64,000 bases of DNA. Source: Amblyornis subalaris (Eukaryota; Chordata; Aves; Passeriformes; Ptilonorhynchidae). The DNA lies in assembly GCA_018881555.1 (NCBI GenBank), contig JACAXG010000164.1:681747-745746 (forward strand). The letters run 5' to 3'. Numbering within the stretch: the first letter of the stretch is position 1; every line of letters begins with the position of its first letter. Below are positions 50,306 to 62,701 of the stretch, piece after piece. A model generated the notes under the pieces. It made no database searches. It was not told the DNA's origin and was given only the letters and a program-made list of their open reading frames with translations. The position numbers were made by a program, and so were the translations under genes.

Positions 50306-53300
50306 ACAACTTATGAGCATAGGCTTCAGATCAAACATTTTCCTATTTTAACAGAAGAATTTTGTTAAAGCAGAAACAGGGTAAGAAAATCAGCTAAGCC
50401 AGAAGAGTTCATCTGGAGTATTTAATCAAAAAGAGATCTTCCCAACTTCAAATATAGAAAAATCTTTATTATGAAATATGTGAGATTAACATCAGAGTTT
50501 AAAGAAAGTATCGTGATATTTTCAATCTGCTCAAAGGCATCATTTGGAACTAGTGCAATTTATCATCAGCATTCACAAATTACCTCTGTTGTTGTTTACT
50601 ACTATTCACATTATCTTTTCCTCGTAATGAAAGAATCATCAACATCCATTTGTAGTCTTTCATAGGAAACAAAATTTTCATAATGAAAAGCAAGTTTTTC
50701 AGGCTTTTTAAAATTTTACTACATACAATAGAAACATGGCCTAAAACATCCCATAGATTAAAGTAGTCTTAATTAGTTTAGTTTTGAATTCAGTTAATCG
50801 TTAGCTTTCAGCCCAATAAGATGTCTAAATAACAAGTTCTTAGACATCAAACAAGGTAAACCTCTGCCTACAACATATTATTGGCAAATTCTGGTCGGTA
50901 AAAGACTGAAATATACTATCTGCTAAGCTTTCTAGTAGAATGTAGGCTGCTATCCTGCCTACTCACGCCTATGTGCTCAAACTCTAAAGTAAATGAAGTA
51001 GAAATACAAATTAAGAAGTTTATAGACAAACTGAACTATGGCTTGAAAAAGGAATCCATCTTAAATTAGCAATATCTAGTAAGAGTAACATAGAGAGGAC
51101 AGAAACTTTTTGTCTATCACCAAATACTTCACTCCTAAATATTTCTAGGGAGGTACCAAACATATTCACTCATTTCACTGCATTCCAAAGGTCTCCTCAA
51201 AAAAAGTTAGCACTGATATTAATCCACTTAAAATACCATAATGCACTCATCATTACATATATTTCTAACTGTACTGCTTTCTAATCTGCATCTCCTAATT
51301 ACTTTCACCCTTTTGCTCTCTTTCCCATTTCTCCTCACAAAATCTCCTCTGGCAATGAATAGCATTTTACATGGAAGACTAAAAATACGTGATCTAATGA
51401 AGAAGCTGCTCCCCACTAGTTAATTTGCTTCAGCAACGGAATTTCACTTGAACGTAGAGATCGTATGCCTTATGATTAAAACACAATTCAAAAGCATGTA
51501 AAGGAACTTCCATTTTCCCCTGCTGGAGAATGTAACTGAAGCTGCACAAACCTTTTACAACACATCAACGTTTAGCTAGAAATAATTCATACCTTTGAGT
51601 CCAGCAGGTATATTTTTATAAAATCTGAGTGCACTGATTTCCACTGCTTAGGGTCTTGAATATTTGTAAAACTACTTCTCAGCACTTGCTTATTCACAAG
51701 AACTTAAAATTCAAAACCTTGTAAAATAATATTAAAACCCGTCTGAAACTCTTAGAACTCTGCACAAATTTTCAAAGAATAAGTTCTATCTGCAACACAT
51801 TACTGGCAAGCTCATACAATATACAACTACCTGCAACAATAGATAAATTGTAACATGTAGTGTTATATAAGATCAGTGAAAGCATAGCACTGGATTTAGT
51901 AGCAGATATTTTGAAGAATTCTCCGTGGAATTGTTCTAACTTCTTTCTAAATCAGTTATTGGTGCTGGCTATTCTGGGTATATTCTTATATTTTGTTTTA
52001 CTCTGTCACAAATAAACACCTCAGTGAAGTCCTAGGCACTGCAAGTACCATCCATCGTCTCTTGTTTGCTTTGGCATGATGATCGCTCCTCACCATGCCT
52101 CGTTCATCACAACCAATCATTTTATCTGGTCTTAGGTTAGACATCACTTCTGGGCAGAAACCCAGAATGTCTGAATGCTCATTTTAGTACCTCTGAGCAC
52201 CTCTATTTCCAATTATGTTTTTTGAATGTTCATGGAAGTGGTGCTTGAAAATGTCACACATAAGCAAATGTGTTCTTCACTGCCTAGTATGTATTTAAAT
52301 GTGGCTCAGTAGAAAAGAAAGTCAAACAAAAGCAAAAGACAACAGCAGAAAAGAAAAAAACTCTCCCAGAGTATACCTGAGGTCAAAAATGTCTGAAATA
52401 AACAGTAACCATGACAAGGCTTCTGAAGGCTTTAGGTTAAATGTGGAAACGTATCTGAACATGTTCACTTTTATGTTACTGTCTTACACATGACAACGGG
52501 TACAGCGTAATCAATATGTAAATAGTTATCACAGACCATAAATACTCAAACAGTAGCTAACAAAACCAATAATTTGATGAAAAATTGGTAGATCCTTCAA
52601 AAATATGAGTAGTAGTAGCTACTTAGTTCTGATAATGAGATATAATGCAATGACTGAGAAAATCCCAAATAAATCACATTTCAGAACAAGATTTAAGATT
52701 CAGAACAAGAAACCAGTGTATGAAAACTGTACTGAGAGTTCTCCTAAGACCAATGCATGGAATTAGGAGATTATTAGGGATCTATTAATAAGTCTTTGTA
52801 AAGAACTGGCTATTTCTGTCAAAACCCAGGGGAAAAGAAAATCTGGAAAATAGTCTGCATTAATCTATTACACTCCTCAAGTTTCACATAGGACTAATTT
52901 ATGGCAAACTTGTAGCAAAAAAAATACAGTAACTGGTAGCAAAAGAATCTTACAGTTTTTCAGAAAAATTAAATCATATGAAACTCCTTCTTGCTCCAGA
53001 CACTTGCAAGTGCTTCAGAAGTTGGTTCAAAGCAATATGAATAGTTCTATAAGTAATTGCTGCTGGAGGGAGACTGAAAATGGACCTTCCTGGGAACAAA
53101 ACTGTAAATGATATTACATTCTTTCTCTCAGTATAAGCAAAAGTGGTCAGATATTAAAAATACACTTCCCAAGAAAGCTGAATTACACAGAAATAGAAAT
53201 ACTCATTCAAAATGTGTTTCAGGGCTACATTTTTAACTCCTCTTTATAGCAATGATTATGGAAATCCGTTTGCTGGAAAGCCTGAAGGAGAAAGTAGAGT

Positions 53301-55909
53301 GCAAAACTATGTGTTTAAATGAAATGGATTTAAACATGAAATATTGCAATTGTTGTAATTCAACACTTTGGCAACATAATAATATCTTATAAAGGTTTTT
53401 CAGATAGTCTAGTAAAGGAATAACCTGTCTCTCATTCATATAACATTTGGTAGCCCACAGAGTTCAGATGTAAGTACACTGTGCTCCTTTCCTCTCTTAT
53501 TTCTGTCACCACGAAGCAGAATTATTAGATCCAGCTTTAAGAACCGAACAGTATATGCAAACTCTGTCTTTCCTTTATGGAATAACTTTGCTACAACTCA
53601 TGTATCCACGTTCTGCTGCAATTAATCTAAATGCATTCAAATAAATAAGACAGGAAAACAAAACAGAGCTTGCACATTAAAAATGAACAATGTTCTCTGG
53701 CATTTACGCACCTTATAGTATGATATTAAAACAAACTCGTGCTGTGTATTATGCTTTACTGCCATAGTTTACCACATGGTTGTATAACCATCATATACAT
53801 CATATACAACATCAAAGTTTCACTCATGTGCTGTTTTCCTGTATTCCATTAAGGATTTAAATTTATGTAGTGATGACTGGTTCAAATCCTTTTCATGTGA
53901 AATACCTTGGTAGTAATATCTCTAGAACAAAATGGTCCACAAAGCTCAAGATGGAACATACAATGGTGAGGAAAATGGTAGCTAAAAGACCTCCAAAAGA
54001 ATAAACAAAGCATATTTACAAACAACGATAAAAGAATAAGATGTCTTCACTTGGACATTTTTGATACAGGAAAGACAGGAGAACAAGCCTCCGAGGCTAT
54101 GACTTACACATCCTGGGACTGTTCTCCAGCACTGAGACCAGCAGCATGCAAAATCTTGTGCTGCTACTATTAACTCTTTTGCTCTCCAAAACAATCAAGT
54201 CAGGATGAGGCACATCTGAACTGCCTACTGGGGATGGTCTCTGATCTGTTCTGAGTGCTGGACTGTGCCCAGGAGCTGCTTGGAAGAGTCTTTTTTGGTC
54301 TGGGCCAAAACCACACGAGGGACAAATCTAACAATTTAACAATGTAGACAATTTGGTTCCAGTGGCTGGAAACATTCCTTGGAGCTGTTTTATTCAGGAT
54401 AAATATATCCTGTGTTGTCACCAGAGATTTGCTATTGATAGTCAAGTTACGTGGAAGGTATTTCAATTACATGTTTATGAATGACAGTATAAAGCCTTAA
54501 TATAAAACACAGAAGCATTGAGCAGATTTCATTTCTTATGGAACAATAGCTCTTTGCAGAATATAACCAGGAAAAGATACTTGAAGCCTCTACTAATACA
54601 AAATGTAAAAAATAGACTTTTCCAGGTTTGTTAAATTAGTGAAATTTGAAATAGTTAAACATTGAAAAAAGTATCATATTTTATATAATATATTAACATT
54701 TTTCAATATTGATTATATAGCCGAGATAATCCACTTTAATTTAGAAATGTGCCTTTAAATCAACAGTTTCTGAACTCAAGATATCCTAAGCTGTTTTCAG
54801 AAACAACAACAAAAAACCCCTTCTAGTTTCAGAAGCAATCACTTTAAGGTATAAAGTGACACATCGACAACAACATTACCAAACATAGCAAATATACTAA
54901 CATGTCTGTGTTTACAGACTAGTCTATAGGCTTGTCAGACATGTCCAAAGTAAAATATACTAAGCACAAATTTTATCAAATTATTAAGAAAAAACTTCTT
55001 AGACTTCTATCTATGACAGAATTTATGCACCAAATAAAAAGCATCGCTAGAGTTTCAAACAACTGTGAAAACCTTTTTTTATTTATAAGGAAACATCCAA
55101 GTTGATGAAAAAAATCAAGAACACAAATCTGATAAAAGTAACACATTCAACATTGCAAAATACCATCAGGAGGTCCTACATAAATAATAAAGCCACAAAG
55201 CTAAAAAAGAAGAAAAGCAACTTGATTATATGTGGAATGGCATAATAAACAGGAGATGTAATTAAAAAAAAAAAAATTATTTACCTTCTTATCTCCAGAC
55301 AAATAGGTCCAAATTGGGAAATTCCCATTCCTCTCATTCACTTTCCCCAAAATAAAACAAAACAAAAAAAACCCAAATTCAATCTAAACCTGCTTCCATG
55401 TAAATATTTAATTCCTTTCCTTGAAAAATTAATTGTTTTGTGTACTTTACAAAAAAAAAATAAATAAATTGTCCAAGCAAACTTGCTTTCCGTTTACAAA
55501 ATAAAGAAAAGAAACAAGTCCTTGGCCAAGTTGTGCTCTTGTAGCTGTGCTATAGGACACGCAGAAATTCTGTTTTGACCTCTTTTAACTTCCAGAAAAT
55601 AAATGGGACAGCACATGTTCAATCAAAGTGATTATATTACCTGAGGCTTCCCCCTCAAATCTGCAGCTGCTAGCTGGAAAGCAGTGAAATGAGGTCACAA
55701 GGATGAACACAATGACTTCCAGAGCTAGAGAGGCACTCCTGGATGTTCCCCCCCTGCCAACATACTTGATCTGGCAAATATCTCCTTTTGATCAGATTTA
55801 ATACTAGCAGATAACACTTGTTTTGCCTATTGTAACCAAAATAACTCTGGACATTTAAACCATGGTAGGAAGCAGGTCCTGGTCACCNAGGAGCTGCTGC
55901 AGAAAATAA
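50306..55909. other. Intron segment, nothing recognised
   Basis: Mostly AT-rich unique sequence. A less AT-rich patch at about 54090-54440 holds an 88-codon minus-strand open frame without known domains. A GGTTCAAATCC at 53879-53889 resembles a tRNA B box but has no A box or cloverleaf. Confidence 0.45.
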
Positions 55910-56120
55910 TGGAGAAGTCGAAGAGTTCAAGTTGGGAGGGAATCTCAGGAGGTCTCCGGTCCACCCCTGAGTTCAAAGTAGCAGCAGCCTTAAGATTAGC
56001 AAAGATTGCTCAGGGCTTTTTCCAGTCAGGAGAACCTCTAGAGACGGAGACTTCAGAGACCTCCAGGGACACTATTCCTGTACGTGACTTTCTTCAGAGC
56101 AAAAAAGTTTCTCCTATCCA
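55910..56120 (-). mobile_element. CR1 LINE, 3' part
   Basis: The plus strand shows reversed CR1 landmarks in order: AGTTCAAGTTGGGAGGGAAT, then GGAGGTCTCCGGTCCACCCC. Next is TTGCTCAGGGCTTTTTCCAG (family: TTGCTCAGGGCCTTGTCCAG), then CAGAGACCTCCAGGGACACT, and finally GCAAAAAAGTTTCTCCTATC (family: GAAAAAGTTTTTCCTAATG). A 72-codon open frame here is a by-product of the repeat. Confidence 0.85.
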
Positions 56121-59100
56121 TGCATAATCACTACCAAATATGCAGAAATAACCTTACACTGTTTGCTTAGTAAGCTAATCTCACTAGCACGCATGCAGAA
56201 AAACTGTGTATCATGTGAACTGCACAAGTGGTGTAACATCACTAGTAGCTGGACTCCTAACTGGCCAGGCTCCATGTGCTCATGTCTTGACATCTTAGCT
56301 ATGAAAAAAAGATCTCTTGTCAAAAATTAAGAGTATTTGAAAATTCATAAACATACTTCACTCAGTGATCGAAGATATCTTTCTTGGATCTGCAACTGTT
56401 AGTGTTGTTACCTTCAGGAGATACCTGAATGTCTATGAATGAATGGGAAAAGAAAATTAAAATTTGCTTCAACATAATCGGCCAACGCTCAATATAACAC
56501 AGCAAACATGACCACGTGCAAGCCATCATGCTCTCTTTAGGGTTATGTAATGAAAATAGTAAACAGCTTATTCTCATCTACCAAATTAATTTAAGAATGA
56601 GAGGACACATTTCATTATATCAGATGTGAATACACAGATATTGAAGCAGGATCCCAGTTTTCTTCATNACTTACACTGTAAAAGGAAGTTTGCAATTTTT
56701 CTAGCTATTAAAAGTTACTCTTGTAAAGAGAGGCTGTCTGCTCAGTTGTAATTTTTAGGTTCTTCATAAATGACAAAAAGACCTTGTCAGCAACAAAGTA
56801 CTGCTTCCAAGTATTTTAGCATGTACTAAAACTATTTATGATACAGCTTCTAAATTAGAGAAATTTGATCATGTACGTGCTCAGGTTTCTGGCATCAATG
56901 AAAGATTACCTGACAACAAAGAACCAATGACAACTAATTTGCTCATAAACAGCACTTTTATCTAAAAACACCCCAGGGTAAAGCAGAAGAAAAATGAAAA
57001 AGAATTGTAAAGGCACAATCACATGCAATTAACTGACTCTAAGTCTTATTTTCAGGAACAAAATTCATGATTCTATTACTTTCTTTTTGGGCCAAGGGGG
57101 CAGGAGAAGAAAAGGAAAAAGAAAAAAAATACATTTTCAAAAATTTATNGGTTCTGTAGATATGGAAAAGTTTGGGGGGGGAAAAAGAAAATGATCTAAC
57201 TATCTGAATGAGGAATGCCATGTAGTTAGATAATACTAGATTATGTGTTTGCATACTTCAAAAATCTTGGTAAGAAATAGTATAAATAATCTGACATTTT
57301 ATCTTAAAATCCCATATTTTTTAATTCCTTTAGAACTTGTTGAATTTCCTTCATCCATTTCTACATCAAATGAAAAAATATTTTTCTTGTGTAAACAGAC
57401 TGGGCAGACTGTAGAAGCCCATTAAATATAATTTCTGTTAAGGCTGAATTTAAATTAATTTCAATTATATGCATAAAGAGTTACGAAGTGAAGTTCACAA
57501 AGAAAAGATGTATTGAAATACATTAAAACTGATAATATTCACCGGTTAATACTAAGTCAAAGCTAAAAATAATTGAGAGCATTGAGGATTATGAAAGCTG
57601 TGGATATTTATACACAGGAGAAAAAAAATATATTCACTGGTAAGGGAAATGGTGCTTTTCTTCAGTATCCTTTAGAATAAAACATTTTTCTATAGTTAAT
57701 ATTGTTGTTGTTGAAAGAAGGTTTTCAATTCAAAGGGAGAAAGTAGTATGGCTAGGGACTATTTTAATTTTCATAAAAACATTATGTGTAAAGTTATTAC
57801 TTTCTTCTAGGCATCATTAAAGAGCATTAGAAAATGTTCTCTGAGCACTCTCACTAGCCAAATATTGAGTAGATCACAAAAAACTAAAAATATCTTTTTT
57901 AAAGGAGCCAGAAACTTTTTTTAAATTTTATTATATGTCACCATTATGCTAAGCAGCGCAGGAGCAGAAACTTAACCAAAGAAGAACAAGAAAAATTTGT
58001 TCCCCATCCACACCCATCTCCCCAGCTATGGAGGTAGCACATGTTCATAACACAGCACTCTGTTTACTCTGAACTTCTGATGTTAGAACTTCTGTAATTC
58101 CACCAAGTGATGTTATTCAAGACGTCAGTATGCCAACTGCAGAAAACTATAGAGAAGGTAAAATGCTATGTAAAACCATGAAAAGTAGTTTCTTGTCCTT
58201 CAGATCCATACTAGGCTCACCACTTATCTGAGGTAAAGCATGAAAAGAAGTCCATATTCCTGCACCTTATTCATTTCCAGGCTGAATCCAGCCTTGTAAC
58301 TCACAGGTAATGCAGTGTCCTGTTATACAAAATATACTGAAACAAAGAAACAAACTGGAAAAAATCTATAATCTGCATTACAACACTTCCTTCATGGGCC
58401 TTCAGTATCTGATTTTACCTACTTTCCTATCTGGCATGCCCACACAGAAGCTTTCAGGAAGGCAGGGAAGGCCATTTCTGTGCTAGTCTGCTGCTGAGGG
58501 AAAATAGAAACACAATCTGTACCGGTGCCAAACCACCAGTAACGTTCATTGACAGAAACCAACAATCAAATGCAAGGTCAGCTGTAAAAAAACAAAAATA
58601 AAAAAAAAAATTCTTCTAAATAGAAATGTAATTTTTTTATTTGTAGGAATAAATGACTGCATGAAAAAATAAAGTGAAATACGACAAAATGAAGCAAGTT
58701 TACCAGGCAGATCTTACCTACAGAAGGCATGGGGTGTGTCAGCTAAAAACCAACTCGTCATTTCCAATCCACAGGGATTTTATTTTTTTTCTTACTGTGT
58801 GCTGAATATTTTAGAATTGGAAATCATCCAGTTATAGTGACAATGTTCCTAAAACTGCTAAGGATGTGATTATTCACTAATTTCAAATGGAGAAATGCAT
58901 ACTCACCCAATCGCACTCTGGAAATCTTATTCTGTATTAAGGTACATGCACACTGTGTTATATTATGTTGCCCTATTCTTTGTATTTAAAGGGAAATGGA
59001 ATACATTGGAGTTACTGAACAAGTAATCACAATCCCTGGTGATATCTGACTGCCCAGCAGGATCTCCTTACAAAGAGAAAAACAATGACGACAACAGCAA

Positions 59101-60589
59101 TCTTTAAAAGTAACCACACTAACACAATCCACTTCAATCTGGATATAAAATTGTCATAGGCTAACAGAGTTACCATGAGTTTACCATGTTTTCAGTAGTA
59201 GGACAGATGATATACATTTTCAAATTCACATGTATAGGCACTTGAAAAGAGAGCCCAGAATTACAGACACTAAAGTAATGATTAAATTAGATACTGTCAG
59301 ATATAAAAAANAAATCTATCAAAAACCTCATGCACATGCATTTTAAATAGAAGCAAATGCTTTATGGTTTATAAGGCAACTGCAATGGAATTCATTATAA
59401 CAAATCCAAATATCCACATCTGAGGTAATCACCCTAGGCACCTTTTGTAATAAATGAAAAACCATCTTATGTAGCATAAAATTAATTTCTACCTAAAGAA
59501 GCCATCTAGAATAGACAAACGAATTATACCCTAAAATGGACATCTTTCTCTTAAAGGTTAACCATCTCCACCCTCAGATGTGCATACTGTAAATGTCTAA
59601 ATGTAGGCAGGATAAACCCCAGTCAAGATGACTGGTTAAGACAACTACAAAAATTAACTATTTTGAAATGGTTTGGTCAGATTACTCCTAGGTATACACA
59701 CCAGTGCTTTAAAAAAAATTAATCTGAGAGCCCTTACTCCTTTCACTTCTCCTTGAGAATGCATTTATGCTACACAAACCTTTGACTAAGTGTCTTATGT
59801 GTCAGTGTTTTAAAACTGCTGAAGTTCCAAACTACCGTCTAACTTCCACTTTAAAATTGCAGTAAATTAAACAACAGTTCTTAAATTGTCTCTAAGTGGC
59901 TATAATTAAGTCTTCACTCCTAATGATGTTGTCCATTCCAAGGACAAATTCAATATAGTAAGAGGTGTAGGAAAGGAGAATTATAACAAAATCCTATGGC
60001 TTGGCATACAGCCATGTGTAAAGGGCATACATTAGCACTTCTACAGTTTCTGCAGGAGTTGCTGGAAAAGAATCAGTCTGGAGAGGATACAGATGACACA
60101 CTGAAAAATACACAACCANCTTTTCTTATTTTGCCATACCCCTTTAACTATTTCTTATCTTGTAAATAAATGTATAATTTGTTGGAGGAAGCTTAACTAA
60201 ATTCTCTTTCATATACTTCTTTCTCAAGCAAGCTATAGCCATGCTAATAGATCGAAGATTGTCAGAATTAGGGTCTAAGACCAAAATCAGTTATTAACAC
60301 ATTCCCTAAGATTCCTTTACTTTCCTTGGAAGCTCTTATCCTTAACCCTTGTTATATGATTCTCCATAAAGGAATTTGCAAAGATTCCTCTTTCTAAAAT
60401 GTTCAGGCTAACAGATTATAACAATGGCTAGGACAGTGAGTTTTAATAGTGTGTGTAAATGGAATATACTACTCTGAGACAATGTTGCCCCAAATCAGAG
60501 ACCCCTAAAGATGAAATTACCAATGACAAGCTTTGCATGAAATTGCCATCACTTAAACAATAATCAGATAATTGCAAAGGGACTTCTGA
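56121..60589. other. Intron segment, nothing recognised
   Basis: AT-rich unique sequence with isolated Ns (56668, 57149, 59312, 60119). No gene or repeat family was called. Confidence 0.45.
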
Positions 60590-61010
60590 GAAGAGGAGTC
60601 AGTTTGACTGGAAGGATAAAGAGGCATGGCATTTTGTGATGGCAGAGGTGCCTCGGAACAGAAGTGGTAACAGAGCAGCTCCAGCATGACATTGCCTCAA
60701 GTCATGCCACCACTACCCCGACCTCCTTCTGGGTCTATTGAGTCTCTGCCCAATGCGACAGCATAGGCAGCTGCACTCCGGCTGAGCCATGGCACTACAA
60801 GGAAGTCACATGTTGGGAACCTCACCTTAGACTACCTGTGTGAGCCCCAGGGACCTTTTGCATCAGCTGTGGGTTGTAGGGAGAAGCACGGGTACAGGTC
60901 ACATGTAAAGCCAGCGCACTTGCAATCCCAAGAGACAGGAGTTTGGGTGTGCACATAAACTGTGTGTGTGCGCAGTTATAGCTCCCCAGGGTTATTGGAG
61001 GGCACTTAGA
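60590..61010. other. GC-rich island of unknown nature
   Basis: A block of about 420 bases is visibly richer in G+C than its surroundings and keeps several CpGs (around 60654, 60720, 60756, 60778, 60887, 60914 and 60972). It has no poly(A) signal, no named repeat landmark and only short open frames on either strand. It could be an old LTR, a gene-derived insert or a conserved regulatory element. Confidence 0.4.
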
Positions 61011-62289
61011 AATGTGTTGGGGTACACTCACATTTGGTACATGTACAGTGTTATGCTTTATGCTGATATTGATCCCAAATATACCTATTGGCCTATTAAT
61101 TACACAGAATTCAAAAATCGATAAACCACTTTGAATCTGCTTTGGTTTAACTGAAGTGAGCAGAGTAGTTCTTTCCTGTCACATTTTTTGCATTTACAGT
61201 TTAGAATAATTAAAACGATGATAAAAACATCTAAATAATTCCCACCTATCACCTACTTAACTTATGGCAAATAAGGTCAGACAAGACTAAGGATTTGTAA
61301 ACTAGATCTTATCTTAGATCGTCTACATGCAGCTTGCTGAAGATTTTATTTAGAAAACGATTCAAAAATCTTCCAAGAAACGCACAGAACTTTTGTTGGA
61401 CAGTGGTAGTGAGCAGGTAATAAACCAATTCAGTTTTTGTGGTACTGAAGTATGCAAATATTTTTTGTTTATATCTTTACAGTACACTTTAAGGTAAATC
61501 ATTGTTCTCCCTGAAAGGCTGGCAATACCAGGAACACATACAATAGCAAAAGTTATTGCTGTGGAATTCAAGTCAATAGCCTAACAATGAGGTTCCTCAG
61601 CTGCATTTTGAGTTGAATAACTGAGGGCTTTTGAGATAATACAGTTTTGGGGTTTTTTTTCCTCTTTCTTCCACATATGATCCTTGTACTTACATTTTTG
61701 CAGAACCTAACAATTGAAACTGTGCTGATGATTTTTATGATGGCTTCTTATCTAAGTTAACCTCTGCTTGATGTTATGAAGAAATTACTATTTTAAAGAT
61801 AAAAAGTGGTATCAAATATGAAAGTAATAGAATATGTTACTACTCTACTTTTAAAAATATCTAAGAATAGTAGTGATATTGTTTTCACCTAAGAACTGTA
61901 TGTGCAAAAAGATTGCCTTTTTCTTTCATCAATCTCAAAACCAAAATTCTCCTTCCAAAATTTCTTACCTAATATTGAAAAGGTGCCATAATAAAGTAAC
62001 TTCATAGATATTTTTTTGACATAATGAGCTGGTTAACTCTGGATCCTATGCATGTTTAAATATTTTAAAACTTCAAAATTTTTCTTTTAAAAAGTGCTCC
62101 TAATTTTCTAAACTTTTTTTTCCACATAGAAGATTCTGTTAAAATCAGTCTTGTGTTGATAAAAATGGTTTAACTGAAATGTCAGATTGTGAATTTGGCT
62201 TCTTTCCTTTTGCAAGCAGAAGGTGGAGAAATATAATGTTATCTAAAATGATTATTTCTCTTTTTCGCATATACAGGCATTTGCCAGTG
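61011..62289. other. Intron segment, nothing recognised
   Basis: AT-rich unique sequence without coding or repeat signal. Confidence 0.45.
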
Positions 62290-62490
62290 CTTAGATGATA
62301 TGGGGAACAACGCAATGTAATTTTGGAAAACGTTTGTCCTAAACCTCTGCCAGGTTATCCCACCATATCCGACACTGTGGCCAGAGAGTTTGTTCTGAAT
62401 GCACAAGTCGGTCTTCAGATTTGGCCACCACATATTTCAGGCAAATTAATCCCTGCAGGAGGCAGTACACGGAGCAGTAATTGATCCTTT
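62290..62490. other. CpG-containing island with open frames on both strands
   Basis: About 200 bases with CpGs at several sites inside AT-rich intron. The plus strand is open for about 60 codons up to a TGA near 62484 (fragment PGYPTISDTVAREFVLNAQV), and the minus strand has a 64-codon frame at 62239-62433. Neither matches a protein I know. A conserved non-coding element or an unrecognised exon are both possible. Confidence 0.3.
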
Positions 62491-62680
62491 CTATAACTTC
62501 TGCCTTGCAATGTTTTGCAGCTTTTCATTTCCTAGAACTAGTGTCTGTTTTGCAGGTGAAAATAAGTCCTGCTAAGGTAGACGATTAATAAGTAGATATA
62601 CAGCTGCAAATTTGAGGGTTGTTATGTGAATGTACTGGTGAAATTTATTTTAACTAGCTTTAAAAGTATATAGAAACGTT

Positions 62681-62701
62681 TATATATATATATATATATA
62701 T
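62681..62701. repeat. (TA)n microsatellite
   Basis: About ten perfect TA units followed by a T-rich stretch. Confidence 0.93.

Noticed and set aside
53879..53889. tRNA B-box-like GGTTCAAATCC
   Set aside because: No A box at the right distance and no cloverleaf arms in the flanking sequence.
54200..54466. 88-codon minus-strand open frame in a less AT-rich patch
   Set aside because: No conserved motif was recognised and there are no flanking splice signals I would trust; kept only as a note.
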